Source: DSBG01 sp049975365 (GTDB taxonomy: Bacteria; Desulfobacterota; Desulfomonilia; UBA1062). From it: a stretch of 44,019 nt of DNA. Shown here piece by piece: positions 8,047-17,082 of the stretch (position 1 is the stretch's first letter; each line of letters starts with the position of its first letter). The position numbers were made by a program, and so were the translations under genes. The notes under the pieces were generated by a model. That model had not been told where the DNA came from. It saw only the letters and a list, made by a program, of their open reading frames with translations, and did not search any database. Location of the stretch: assembly GCA_049975365.1 (NCBI GenBank), contig JBNGDS010000019.1, positions 1 through 44,019 on the forward strand. Direction: 5' to 3'.

Positions 8047-8074
8047 CCAATTAATATATTGGTTGACAAGTCAA
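8047..8074 (+). promoter_or_regulatory. dyads upstream of the acyl-CoA synthetase, candidate TetR operator
   Basis: TTGAC-AA-GTCAA (8063-8074) shares the core TGACnnGTCA with the perfect palindrome at 14333-14348. It follows a possible -10 box, TATATT (8055-8060), as the 14333 palindrome follows its -10 box. An adjacent dyad CCAAT-6-ATTGG covers 8047-8062. The -35 region is poor. The rest of the 410-base gap 7864-8273 shows only a TTGACA (7911-7916) with a weak TATAGG 17 bases on. Regulation by the TetR protein at 21201 is a guess. Confidence 0.4.
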
Positions 8075-8273
8075 TTGAAAGGTGAGATCTTCTTCAGTAT
8101 TGACCATGTGCTCAATCACTCAACTGGTGTTTGAGGTGTTACAGGAGGGATATCTTCGTTTCTGCTGAACCTGCACGGGTACTGTCGTCGGGTGGAGGTA
8201 GAAACTGAAGATTGATGATGTCTCCACGATACAAATTCTTGTGTATAAAGAATTTTCTGCAGAGGAGGGGTGT

Positions 8274-10076
8274 GTGAAAGAGAATTTAGCACAGATTTTC
8301 AGAAGGCAGGCGCAGAAGTATGGGAATCGCTTGGCAGTAGAAAAACGTTTGAATGGTGTGTGGCATGGATGGTCCTGGGAGGAGTACTATGACAAAGCCC
8401 GGTCCGTTGGTCTCGGCCTCTACAGTCTCGGAATACGCAGGGGCGATCGTGTAGCCCTGCTTTCGGACAACAGGCTTGAGTGGATAGCCTCGGACATGGG
8501 TATTATCGGTATCGGAGCGTGTACCATTCCCATCTACGTCACCCTGCCTTCCCATGAAGTCGCGTATATCATTAACAATTCCGATGCCAAGGTGTTCATC
8601 GCGGAGAACAAGGCCGCTGTTGAAAAGGCTCTTCACCACATACAAGAAACTCCCCTTCTTGAAAAGATCGTGGTGATCGATCCCGAGGGCTGTGATCTTG
8701 CGAACCCCTTGATCATGACCTTCGAGCAACTCCAGAAGATGGGGCGGGATCTTCAGGAAAAGGAGGGCGGTCTTTTTGAGAAATTGACAGACGAGATTCA
8801 AGTGGATGACCTGCTCACCTTTGTCTACACCTCGGGAACAACAGGGCCGCCGAAAGGTGCCATGATCAGCCACAAGAATATTCTCGCAGTATTCGATGGA
8901 CTCGATGCGGTAGTCCCTGCATATGATACTGATGAAACGGTCCCCTTCCTACCCCTGTGTCATGTCTTTGAACGGGTAGCAGGACATTTCTACGGGATGA
9001 AGGTGGGCATCACCGCCCATTACACGGAAAGCTTCGATACGATCGTGGAGGATATCGCCGCCAAGCGACCCACGATTGTTCTCGCTGTACCCCGGGTCTG
9101 TGAAAAGATCTACGCAAAGATCATGTCTGAAGTGAAGAAGCAGCCCGAGTGGAAGCAGAAAATGTTCGCGTGGGCCAAGAATGTCGGTGCACAGGTAAGC
9201 CAGCTGAAAGAGAAGAAACAGGCTCTTCCCCTGGGTCTGAAAATCCAGTATTCCATCGCATACCCCCTTGTGTTCAAGAAACTGAGCGACAAGCTGGGTG
9301 GACGAGTACGCTGGATGACTGCAGCCGGCGCACCACTTTCTCGGGATATTGCAGACTTCTTCAACGCCTCCGGCATTTTCGTGATCGAGGGCTATGGGAT
9401 GACGGAGACCACAGCTCCGGTAACCCTGAATACCATCAATGACTACCGGTTCGGAACAACAGGGAAGCCTCTTCCCTGCAATCAGATCAAGATTGCACCG
9501 GATGGGGAGATTCTGGTCAAGGGTGATAATGTCATCACGGGGTATTGGAAGATGCCCGAACAGACGAAGGATGCCTTCACCGACGATGGGTGGCTCATGT
9601 CAGGGGACATTGGAGTTATCGATACAGACGGATTTCTCTCCATCACAGACAGGAAGAAGGATCTCATCATTACCGCAGGGGGCAAGAATATCGCTCCGCA
9701 GAACATCGAAGGGATGTTCATGAAGAATCCGCTGTTCGAAAATGTGGTCATCATCGGCGATCGACGGAAATTCCTGTCGGCGCTCTTCACCCTGAACCGA
9801 GAGGAAATGGAGAGACTGGCCTCTGTAGAGGGCATATCCTACACTGATCCCACGGATCTCTATGATCGGAAAGAGTTTCGCGCAATTGTTGATAAGGCTG
9901 TAGAGGAGGTCAACCAGCAGCTCGCCCGTGTTGAAGCGATCAAGCAGTACCGGATTCTGAAGGATTCATTCTCAACAGACACAGGGGAATTGACCCCCTC
10001 ATTGAAAGTGAAGCGCAAGGTCATCAATGAGAAATTCAAGGATGTCATAGAAAGTATGTACCCGAAGGAACTGTAA
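8274..10076 (+). CDS. long-chain-type acyl-CoA synthetase (AMP-forming)
   Basis: A 600-residue adenylate-forming ligase that activates a carboxylic acid with ATP and CoA. The P-loop-like motif YTSGTTGPPKG is at about 185-195; the A5-type EGYGMTET, the SGDIG and ITDRKKD hinge motifs follow in order; and the C-terminus ends in the LKVKRK form typical of the FadD15-like long-chain branch, without the short-chain KTSSGK. The frame is open from GTG 8241, but GTG 8274 is preferred because AGGAGGGG lies just before it and the N-terminus then matches the family. It is separated from the next operon by a 12-bp hairpin. The candidate operator at 8063-8074 suggests control by an acyl-CoA-responsive TetR protein. 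Confidence 0.9.
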   Translation: MKENLAQIFRRQAQKYGNRLAVEKRLNGVWHGWSWEEYYDKARSVGLGLYSLGIRRGDRVALLSDNRLEWIASDMGIIGIGACTIPIYVTLPSHEVAYIINNSDAKVFIAENKAAVEKALHHIQETPLLEKIVVIDPEGCDLANPLIMTFEQLQKMGRDLQEKEGGLFEKLTDEIQVDDLLTFVYTSGTTGPPKGAMISHKNILAVFDGLDAVVPAYDTDETVPFLPLCHVFERVAGHFYGMKVGITAHYTESFDTIVEDIAAKRPTIVLAVPRVCEKIYAKIMSEVKKQPEWKQKMFAWAKNVGAQVSQLKEKKQALPLGLKIQYSIAYPLVFKKLSDKLGGRVRWMTAAGAPLSRDIADFFNASGIFVIEGYGMTETTAPVTLNTINDYRFGTTGKPLPCNQIKIAPDGEILVKGDNVITGYWKMPEQTKDAFTDDGWLMSGDIGVIDTDGFLSITDRKKDLIITAGGKNIAPQNIEGMFMKNPLFENVVIIGDRRKFLSALFTLNREEMERLASVEGISYTDPTDLYDRKEFRAIVDKAVEEVNQQLARVEAIKQYRILKDSFSTDTGELTPSLKVKRKVINEKFKDVIESMYPKEL

Positions 10077-10104
10077 TCTCTAAAAGAATATGGAAATGAT
10101 CTCG

Positions 10105-10140
10105 ACACTCTGCCCCGTTTTTCCAAATGGGGCAGAGTGT
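10105..10140 (+). terminator. strong hairpin after the acyl-CoA synthetase
   Basis: ACACTCTGCCCC (10105-10116) pairs perfectly with GGGGCAGAGTGT (10129-10140) around a 12-base loop, 28 bases after the stop codon. There is no T-run after the stem. A new promoter follows at 10179, so this probably separates two transcription units. Confidence 0.6.
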
Positions 10141-10178
10141 TCTGGGAGAACTGGGACACATGAGGAGAATCCCGTTCG

Positions 10179-10207
10179 TTGACAAGATTTCCACTCCCCT
10201 GTACACT
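10179..10207 (+). promoter_or_regulatory. sigma70-like promoter of the aldehyde oxidoreductase operon
   Basis: TTGACA (10179-10184) matches the consensus fully; a 17-base spacer leads to TACACT (10202-10207), four of six. Transcription would start near 10214, about 73 bases before the ATG at 10287. Confidence 0.55.
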
Positions 10208-10286
10208 CGTTGTCAGGTTCAAGTACACCATTGGAATGGCCCACGTGAATAATACCTGAAGAGGAAGGGAGACTGAAGGAGAACAT

Positions 10287-10940
10287 ATGAACACATTCAA
10301 ACGTATCATGGTTGTCATCGGTGGCAGTGTTCTGATCAATGTGGCTCTCACTATCATCAACATCCTCCAGAACGGCATCGGGGGATACAAGGGCAAGTCA
10401 GTGGCAGAAATCCTCGACGTCTCTCCGGAGAAAGCGACCCTTCAGGACATCAAAAAACTCTCCAAGGCGCAGGTAATGCAGCTCTTTTATGCAGCACCGC
10501 CCCCTGAATTCAGCAGCATGAAGGGAGAATACCGCGCTCAGCTTCTGCCGCTGGGCATTCTCGCTCCCAGTGCTGCATACTACACGCATCATTTCTTCGG
10601 ACCTGGACACTGGGAAGGGAAGGCATTTCTCCCGACTGAGGGAGAGAAAGGATGGGGCTACAATATATTCGTGCGCAACGGGATTGCGCACAGAACACGA
10701 AAATTCAGCACCTATATGGGACCTTCGACAATAGACAAGAGGCCATCGTTTCACCTCAACTATCGCCCGCATAATTCAGGCCTTGTCCATTCCATGCACG
10801 ATGAGGTGAGGAAGATCAACGACGATCTCTACATCTGCATGGGGCACATGGGACTTGGAGGCGGGGCCATAAACCCTGCTCCGTTTGTTGTCCAGGGACC
10901 TCCGACTCCATGGGTCGGACTTGAAGGGGACACAGAGTAA
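10287..10940 (+). CDS. membrane-anchored protein of unknown function next to the aldehyde oxidoreductase
   Basis: 217 residues with an N-terminal hydrophobic segment (about 7-27) after MNTFKR, fitting an uncleaved anchor or signal, so the rest probably faces the periplasm or sits on the membrane. The body contains GHWEGK, which recalls the G-x-W-x-G signature of small lipid-binding barrel domains, and a conserved-looking histidine-rich region with HLNYRPHN and SMHDEVRKIN. The C-terminal end, MGHMGLGGG followed by a Pro-rich tail, is unusual. I cannot name the family with confidence. GAAGGAGA precedes the ATG. The stop is 18 bases before the aldehyde oxidoreductase start, so the two are co-transcribed and may share a substrate. 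Confidence 0.7.
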   Translation: MNTFKRIMVVIGGSVLINVALTIINILQNGIGGYKGKSVAEILDVSPEKATLQDIKKLSKAQVMQLFYAAPPPEFSSMKGEYRAQLLPLGILAPSAAYYTHHFFGPGHWEGKAFLPTEGEKGWGYNIFVRNGIAHRTRKFSTYMGPSTIDKRPSFHLNYRPHNSGLVHSMHDEVRKINDDLYICMGHMGLGGGAINPAPFVVQGPPTPWVGLEGDTE

Positions 10941-10958
10941 CCGAAATGGGGGTATACC

Positions 10959-12881
10959 GTGGCGAGTAGATACAAGGGGTACATGGGGAAGATCCTCGAT
11001 GTTGATCTCACGTCAGGCAAGATCGGGACCTACGAGGTATCAGACCGTGATCGGGAACGTTTCCTTGGGGGGAGATTTCTCTCCACCAAGATTTTATGGG
11101 ATGAACTGAAACCAGGGACTGACCCACTTTCACCGGAGAACATACTCATCGTGATGACGTCCCCTCTGACAGGGACGGGAGCCCCGTCCTCAAGCCGATA
11201 TGACATATCCTCCAAGAGCCCATTGACAGGGGCAATCGGACACTCCAACAGCGGGGGAAATTTTGGAATCCACCTGAGACGTGCCGGCTGGGATGGCATT
11301 GTTATCCGTGGAAAGGCCAAGAACCCCGTGTACATAGACATCAATGAAGACACAGTGCACGTAGAAGATGCATCGGATCTCTGGGGGAAAAACACGGAAG
11401 AGACACAGGAGCTGATGGGCGAGAAAAAGGTAGGAAAGATGGTTATCGGCCCTGCTGGTGAGAACCTCGTCAAATATTCAACTATTGTCTCACAGGAACG
11501 AAGCCACGGGCGAACCGGCATGGGCGCTGTCATGGGCTCGAAGAATCTGAAGGGGATCGTGGCACGGGGGAGCAAGAAGATCGAACTCCAGGATCCACAG
11601 GGGTTCAAGACTCTCATCAAGCGCTGGATCGAGATGCTCCAGGCCCATCCTGCAACAGGAGACTTCGCTCCCAAGTATGGGACATCGGGGTTTCTGAAAT
11701 CCCTGTCCGATCACAATGCGCTTCCAACGAAGAATTTTTCTTCGGGCAGATTCAATGACGCGCATCTTCTTACAGGCGAGACCCTTGCCGAAACCCGCCT
11801 TGTTCGCAATGCAGGGTGTGTGTCCTGCCCGATACGCTGTGCGCGGGTTGTGGAACTGGACGGACGGGAAATCAAGGGTCCCGAATATGAAGTCCTGTGT
11901 CTGCTCGGATCCAACATGCTCATCAATGATATGGATGCAATCATCAGGTGGAACTACGAGCTCGATCTCCTCGGCATCGACTCCATATCGGTCGGGACGG
12001 TCATGGGGTTTGCCGCAGAATTGAACGAAAAGAAACTCTGGGATAATGGGATTGAATTCGGCAAGAAGGAAAACATCTCGCAGATTCTCCGGGACATCGC
12101 ATATCGGAAGGGCGTCGGGGCTGATCTGGCCGAAGGGGTGAGGTTCCTGTCCAAAAAGTACGGTGGAGAAGATTTTGCCCCCCATTCCAAAGGGTTGGAA
12201 ATGGCCGCGTACGAACCGAGGGGAGCTGTTGGGCATGGTCTTGGCTACGCGACGGCAAATCGTGGGGCCTGCCATCTCGACGGTGGCTATGTGATCTATT
12301 TTGAGGCCACTGGTCCAGCAACGCTGGACCCGTACCACTACCGATCGAAACCAGGCTATGTGATCCTTGATCAGAATCTGCTGGCAGCCATCAGTGCCGG
12401 TGGCAATTGTCTCTTCACGTCGTGGACATTTCTTCCCCCGTTTCTCTACAAGATACCCAATTCCAAGATCATGAGCTGGATCACTACGAAGATCCTGACC
12501 TATTCATGGGTCAGCATCGAACTTACACTGCGTCTGCCCGCATTCATGATGAGGTTTCACCTGCCCATACTCCCCCATTCGAAGGCCTTGAAATTGGCGA
12601 CAGGCATGGAGATGGATTTCGGAAGATTCATGCAGATAGGCGAGAGGGGATTCACCTTGGAGCGCCTTTTCAACGTCCGTGAGGGATTCACCGCAAAGGA
12701 TGATACCCTTCCAAAGCGGTTAACCCACGAAGAGCAGATTCCGGGGAACGTGAAAAGCAAGGTCCCGCTGGGCAAGATGCTTCCAAAGTACTATCAGCTT
12801 CGGGGGTGGGACGACAACGGAGTTCCCACGGAGAAGGCCCTCAAAAGACTCGATCTGGAGGATGTGGGCGCCAGCCTGTAA
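10959..12881 (+). CDS. aor: aldehyde ferredoxin oxidoreductase (tungsten enzyme)
   Basis: 640 residues, full family length. It oxidises an aldehyde to the carboxylic acid with ferredoxin as acceptor, or reduces acids in the reverse direction, using a tungsten-bis-pterin centre and one 4Fe-4S cluster. Seen: N-terminal pterin domain (GGNFGIHLRRAGWDGIVIRG around 99-118), the cluster ligands C287, C290 and C294 in CVSCPIRC, and the fourth ligand C484 in GGNCLFTSW. The GTG start follows ATGGGGGT. It lies 18 bases after the membrane-anchored unknown gene. It may remove aldehydes produced by retro-aldol cleavage elsewhere in this region; that link is inference. Confidence 0.92.
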   Translation: MASRYKGYMGKILDVDLTSGKIGTYEVSDRDRERFLGGRFLSTKILWDELKPGTDPLSPENILIVMTSPLTGTGAPSSSRYDISSKSPLTGAIGHSNSGGNFGIHLRRAGWDGIVIRGKAKNPVYIDINEDTVHVEDASDLWGKNTEETQELMGEKKVGKMVIGPAGENLVKYSTIVSQERSHGRTGMGAVMGSKNLKGIVARGSKKIELQDPQGFKTLIKRWIEMLQAHPATGDFAPKYGTSGFLKSLSDHNALPTKNFSSGRFNDAHLLTGETLAETRLVRNAGCVSCPIRCARVVELDGREIKGPEYEVLCLLGSNMLINDMDAIIRWNYELDLLGIDSISVGTVMGFAAELNEKKLWDNGIEFGKKENISQILRDIAYRKGVGADLAEGVRFLSKKYGGEDFAPHSKGLEMAAYEPRGAVGHGLGYATANRGACHLDGGYVIYFEATGPATLDPYHYRSKPGYVILDQNLLAAISAGGNCLFTSWTFLPPFLYKIPNSKIMSWITTKILTYSWVSIELTLRLPAFMMRFHLPILPHSKALKLATGMEMDFGRFMQIGERGFTLERLFNVREGFTAKDDTLPKRLTHEEQIPGNVKSKVPLGKMLPKYYQLRGWDDNGVPTEKALKRLDLEDVGASL

Positions 12882-13068
12882 CTGGATATCATAGTATTCA
12901 GGGATCCATTGCTGATTCTCATCCCGTCGTGGAATCGGTGGCAACTTCCTGGGATACGTGTCCATGATCAAGACAGTGTCTCATAGGGTGCGGCAGGTCC
13001 ATCGAGGAGAAGAATGGATGCAAAGGAAGCAGCTTTACACCCCTGCCTCTTTTCCATAGGATTGCTCC

Positions 13069-14211
13069 ATGCACTGCGAGATTATTATCATCGGAGGGGG
13101 GCCCGCAGGCATCTCCACAGCCCTTCACATGAGTCAATGCTTTCCAGAATTGACATCGCATATACGTGTGCTCGAGAAGGCACACTATCCCAGGCCCAAG
13201 CTCTGTGCGGGCGCTCTCGTCGAAGATGCAGAGATCCTCCTGGAACGTCTCGGCTTGGACATTTCAGAAATCCCACACTCGGATGCAGAGGCCGCTCATT
13301 ACGAATTTGCGGGCAGAGGGCTGGTCATCCGGTCACGGAAACACCATATCCTGCGCATCATTCGCAGGGAGGAATTTGACGCCTGGCTGGCCGCAAAGGC
13401 TCAGGAGCGGGGGATCTCTGTTTCCGAAGGGATTACCGTTCAGAAGGTGACCCCCACGGCAACACACGTGAATGTCTCCACAGATCGCGGGGATTACCAC
13501 GCTCATCTTGTTGTTGGGGCAGACGGGAGCAACAGTATCTTTCGACGCCGGGTATTTCCCGAGACCCCTGCAAGGACATGTTTCGCGTTCGAAGTACGTG
13601 TTCCCCCCGAAACTGGGAGTATCCACAATACGAACGATGCGTACTTTGACTTTTCCTCCATACCCGAGGGAAACGCCGGCTATATATGGGACTTCCCAAC
13701 ACATTCCAAAGGAGGATCGATGCGCTGCTGGGGCTTGTATGCCTCCACGGTACGGCCAAGGCTATCGTATCAGGTGCTCAAGACATTTCTCGTTTCTGAG
13801 ATGGAGCGCCATGGCATCCATCTGGACGATCACGCAGTAAAAGGATACCCCATCCACGGGTTCCACCCTTTCAGTCGACAGTCTGTCGAGAGGATCATCC
13901 TTGTGGGTGATGCCGCAGGAGCGGATTCCCTCTTCGGAGAAGGTATCAGCATGGCGTTGGGGTATGGATATGTTGCTGCCCATGCCATAAAGGATGCGAT
14001 CAATACTCAGGACTTTTCCTTCCGGGATTATCGTACTCGTATCCTCATGAGCCCCCTGGGACGTGCATTATCAGTGCGGTGGTTCATTGCGAAGATTCTC
14101 TACAATGCGCCCTATGCGTGGTTTCAGAAATTACTCTGGTGGAACTTGAATCCAGTCGTGACCCGTGTGGCGAATGCTTTTGTGTTGAATTGGGCGAAGC
14201 GCTTGAAATGA
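13069..14211 (+). CDS. geranylgeranyl reductase-family FAD oxidoreductase
   Basis: 380 residues. The FAD-binding motif IIIIGGGPAGIST starts at residue 5; YPRPKLCAGAL (about 43-53) is the family signature with its cysteine near the flavin; and the second FAD motif LVGDAAGADSLFGEGI is near 282-297. Members reduce isoprenoid double bonds or act as related flavin oxidoreductases. The C-terminal 40 residues are rich in aromatic residues (WFIAKILYNAPYAWFQKLLW), fitting membrane association. The start has only a weak AGG eight bases upstream. A 187-base gap separates it from the aldehyde oxidoreductase, with nothing recognisable in it. The substrate is unknown; quinone or isoprenoid-like compounds are possible. 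Confidence 0.8.
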   Translation: MHCEIIIIGGGPAGISTALHMSQCFPELTSHIRVLEKAHYPRPKLCAGALVEDAEILLERLGLDISEIPHSDAEAAHYEFAGRGLVIRSRKHHILRIIRREEFDAWLAAKAQERGISVSEGITVQKVTPTATHVNVSTDRGDYHAHLVVGADGSNSIFRRRVFPETPARTCFAFEVRVPPETGSIHNTNDAYFDFSSIPEGNAGYIWDFPTHSKGGSMRCWGLYASTVRPRLSYQVLKTFLVSEMERHGIHLDDHAVKGYPIHGFHPFSRQSVERIILVGDAAGADSLFGEGISMALGYGYVAAHAIKDAINTQDFSFRDYRTRILMSPLGRALSVRWFIAKILYNAPYAWFQKLLWWNLNPVVTRVANAFVLNWAKRLK

Positions 14212-14303
14212 TCGTGAATCATTCTGCTTTTTCGTTACCACCCCCGCATCGTCTCGAGTGATCAAAGGATTTCCTGAAATACACATGGGATGATCGGCCA
14301 CCC

Positions 14304-14332
14304 TTGACATGAAGAGGGAATGGAATTATTAA
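14304..14332 (+). promoter_or_regulatory. consensus-like promoter of the 2-hydroxyacyl-CoA dehydratase operon
   Basis: TTGACA (14304-14309), exactly 17 bases, TATTAA (14327-14332). It is directly followed by a 16-bp palindrome that covers the expected start of transcription (about 14339). The leader to the ATG at 14628 would be about 290 bases, unusually long; I find no convincing gene or known riboswitch in it. Confidence 0.75.
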
Positions 14333-14348
14333 GACTGACTAGTCAGTC
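14333..14348. promoter_or_regulatory. perfect 16-bp palindrome, TetR-type operator
   Basis: GACTGACTAGTCAGTC reads the same on both strands and sits immediately after the -10 box, where a bound protein would block initiation. Length and symmetry are typical of TetR-family operators. The best candidate regulator in the window is the TetR protein at 21201-22205, by proximity; the MerR-TetR protein at 730-1647 is the alternative. A related core lies at 8063-8074. Confidence 0.75.
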
Positions 14349-14627
14349 ACAGCTTTGTTCAGGCACCTTTTCTCAGGGAGCAGTTCTCATGTACAGAGAA
14401 AGGTTGTCTTTTTGTTGTCATTCACGCGTTGGGGGAACTGATCACCGGCCGGACGAACCTCACTGTCTTGGATTAGAGTCTTGGATACTAACCCGTCACA
14501 CTGCAGCTGATTCACGCTTGATCGCAAATTGTACAGAATCTCGCCCATGGCACTCGTATGGATGTTCCATGAAGAGACGGCAGGATTTCTGTGTGTGAAT
14601 ACACTCAACCAACAGGGGGAAATTGTG

Positions 14628-15884
14628 ATGGAGACTATTGATCGGACAGCACGTATCGACACTGTACTGGAGATTCAGCGGCTGGAACGTCAATCCATTA
14701 ATCTGCTCAGCAGCCTCATAACAGAATTCATGCAGTCTCCAACACTTTGCAACGTCGTGTTTTCTGTCTTCAGGAATGTCCTGGTGGCATGGTCTGACGG
14801 GAACTGGTACAGGCAAAAAATTTCCGAGATCGCCCTCAGGATGGCAAACGAGAGAACTTCTTTCCAGACACCCTCCTCTGGCGGGAGTGATGCACGCAAC
14901 GTCGGCCAGCTGATCACGGTTCTCGCACAACACCTCAATGCCCTTCAGAAGCAGAATCCTATGTACGTGGCAGACCGACTGGAAGGCCCGCTTAGCGAGG
15001 TCATTGCGCACACTGATTTCGGAGAACTCAAGGAATGCCTTGATCGAGCCGAGGAACCCGTCGTCGAACTTTTTCGGAGGGTGATGGAATTTATCTGGAG
15101 TACGTATCCTGCAAAGTTCGGAACAATCATAACCATGATCCATCCTGTGGCGAACATCGTCGTGCGCTCAGTACAGGAAGTGCTCAAACCCCTCACCGCT
15201 GTGTCGCCCGATCTGTTTACCGATCTCATCTTCGCTATCGCCGGCAGCATCGATGGTCGCCGGATCGGAGAACTTGCAAATACGGTGATGGAGATGGCTC
15301 GCCAGATCCATACGGGGAGTCTGCTCCAGGGGGAGGCCGGCGTTCCCCAATTTCAGGTGGATCTTACGGAAAAACTTCGAGAGATCATGTCGAGCATGGA
15401 TGCAGAACTCCTCGCCAAGGTAAAGGTGATTACAGCGGAAATGGCAGAAGAGCGAGAGAATGCCCTGTCAGATATTCTGGACGAGCATCCGGAACTCACC
15501 CTTGATCTCATTTCTCGAATGCATTCCCTGACGAATCCACACATAAGGGCAAGGCATCGCCGAATCGGTGTCTTCGCGAATCTGCCGGAAGAGGAATTCG
15601 CAGCCGCTTGTGAGGGCGGGCTAAGGGAAATCGATTGCCAGGAGATCGGCCAGCTGTTCAACACCCTCGTGGGTATGTTCAACACAGTGCATGAAAAAAA
15701 ACCGGATTTTTTCCCCTGTCTCCTGACTGACTTCTTCGTCACTATCGATACGGATGTACTGAAAGAGGCCGTAGCATGGATCCTGCGGGATATGAACGAG
15801 GGGCTGAAGCCTATCGCTGATGAGGTCATGCCGGTTCTCCTTGACGGTCTGAGGGAACTGTATCGGCATGATGAGGCCTCGTGA
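14628..15884 (+). CDS. helical protein of unknown function, first gene of the dehydratase operon
   Basis: 418 residues from the ATG at 14628, chosen because AGGGGGA lies seven bases before it; the open frame runs back to 14529 without a ribosome-binding site. The product is soluble, acidic and almost wholly helical, with no signal peptide, no membrane segment, few cysteines and no nucleotide-binding motif. Segments such as EVIAHTDFGELKECLDRAEE and the later DTDVLKEAVAWILRDMNE look like degenerate helical repeats. I do not recognise it. The next gene begins 32 bases after its stop. Its place at the head of the operon suggests a role as chaperone, scaffold or regulator of the dehydratase, but nothing in the sequence proves this. 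Confidence 0.7.
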   Translation: METIDRTARIDTVLEIQRLERQSINLLSSLITEFMQSPTLCNVVFSVFRNVLVAWSDGNWYRQKISEIALRMANERTSFQTPSSGGSDARNVGQLITVLAQHLNALQKQNPMYVADRLEGPLSEVIAHTDFGELKECLDRAEEPVVELFRRVMEFIWSTYPAKFGTIITMIHPVANIVVRSVQEVLKPLTAVSPDLFTDLIFAIAGSIDGRRIGELANTVMEMARQIHTGSLLQGEAGVPQFQVDLTEKLREIMSSMDAELLAKVKVITAEMAEERENALSDILDEHPELTLDLISRMHSLTNPHIRARHRRIGVFANLPEEEFAAACEGGLREIDCQEIGQLFNTLVGMFNTVHEKKPDFFPCLLTDFFVTIDTDVLKEAVAWILRDMNEGLKPIADEVMPVLLDGLRELYRHDEAS

Positions 15885-15916
15885 TCGGCACCACGGGTTT
15901 TTTTGGGAGAGAAAAG

Positions 15917-17068
15917 ATGCAGGACAGTATGTTGAAGGTGTTCCATGATGTCGCGACATCTCTGAGCACCAGATTTGTAGAGCAATGGAAGGGAGACGGG
16001 AAACAAATTGTAGGATTTACGTGCTCCTATGTGCCGGAAGAAATCATCTCGGCAGCGGGGCTGTTCCCTTTCCGGATGAGAGGGATCGGTGTCACGTCGA
16101 CTTCAATAGCCGACACGTATTTTGGCCCGGTGATATGCAGTTTTCCCAAGTGCATCCTTCAATTGGCCGGAGAAGGAAAGTATGACTTCCTCGATGGAGT
16201 CATCCTCACCCCTGGGTGTGATTCCATCCGACGGGTTGATGAATGCTGGAGAAAAGCAGCAGAGGATTTACATGGGACATTCCCCAGATTCCACCTCTAC
16301 TATGGGGTTCCCCACAAGGTGACCGACTACAGTCTTGAATGGTTCGTGGAGGAAACGCGGAATCTCCTTGAGAGCATCGAGGGACATTTTGGTATCACGA
16401 TTACATCGGATGATCTCAGAGAGGCGATACGGGAGTACAACAGGGGAAGGGTCCTGTTGATGAAACTCGACGAGCTCCGTGTACGAGAGCACGTCCCGAT
16501 CACCGGAACAGACGCAACAGCGGTCGTCATCTCAGCCAACGCACTGCCACGGAACACGTTTAACCACCTCCTCGAGGATCTTATCAACGAACTGGACCAG
16601 AAAAAGGATGGAATCCGGGGGCAAAAACGCCTGATGCTCTCAGGAAGTGCAAATGATGATATTGATCTCGTTCGTTTGATTGAGTCCGCGGGTGGAATGG
16701 TTGTCGCAGATACGCTCTGCTTCGGCTCACGATCATATATTGATCTCGTCGATGAAGATGGTGATCCTGTCCTGGGCATCGCAAAGCGGTACCTGTCCCA
16801 CACGATGTGTCCTCGCATGTTCGGATACTACAAGCAGCGGCTGGCGTTCATGCAGGAGCGTATCCGGAAGGCAAGGATTGATGGTGTAATCCTCCAGAAC
16901 ATTCGATTCTGCGACATGCATGGATCTGAGAACAGCCTGTATGAGCGTGATCTCGAGGCCATGGGGATTCCCTGTCTTCGGCTCGAACGAGAGTATGGGC
17001 CACTCGTGGAGGAAGGGAGGATCAAAATGCGTCTGGATGCATTCATGGAAAGCTTGAACGCTGATTGA
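15917..17068 (+). CDS. 2-hydroxyacyl-CoA dehydratase / benzoyl-CoA reductase D-component subunit, smaller
   Basis: 383 residues; start at ATG 15917 with GGGAGA six bases upstream (an earlier in-frame GTG at 15881 overlaps the previous stop but lacks support). The family pattern is clear: GFTCSYVPEEIISAAGLFP (33-51) with C36, CSFPKC with C74 and C79, C101 in PGCDSIRR, and the C-terminal GIPCLRLEREYGP region before RLDAF. In HgdA/HgdB-type enzymes these cysteines hold a 4Fe-4S cluster that performs ketyl-radical dehydration of a 2-hydroxyacyl-CoA. It should pair with the larger subunit at 17344. The reaction is oxygen-sensitive and needs the activase at 18747. Confidence 0.88.
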   Translation: MQDSMLKVFHDVATSLSTRFVEQWKGDGKQIVGFTCSYVPEEIISAAGLFPFRMRGIGVTSTSIADTYFGPVICSFPKCILQLAGEGKYDFLDGVILTPGCDSIRRVDECWRKAAEDLHGTFPRFHLYYGVPHKVTDYSLEWFVEETRNLLESIEGHFGITITSDDLREAIREYNRGRVLLMKLDELRVREHVPITGTDATAVVISANALPRNTFNHLLEDLINELDQKKDGIRGQKRLMLSGSANDDIDLVRLIESAGGMVVADTLCFGSRSYIDLVDEDGDPVLGIAKRYLSHTMCPRMFGYYKQRLAFMQERIRKARIDGVILQNIRFCDMHGSENSLYERDLEAMGIPCLRLEREYGPLVEEGRIKMRLDAFMESLNAD

Positions 17069-17082
17069 GGAGGAGAAAGGTG

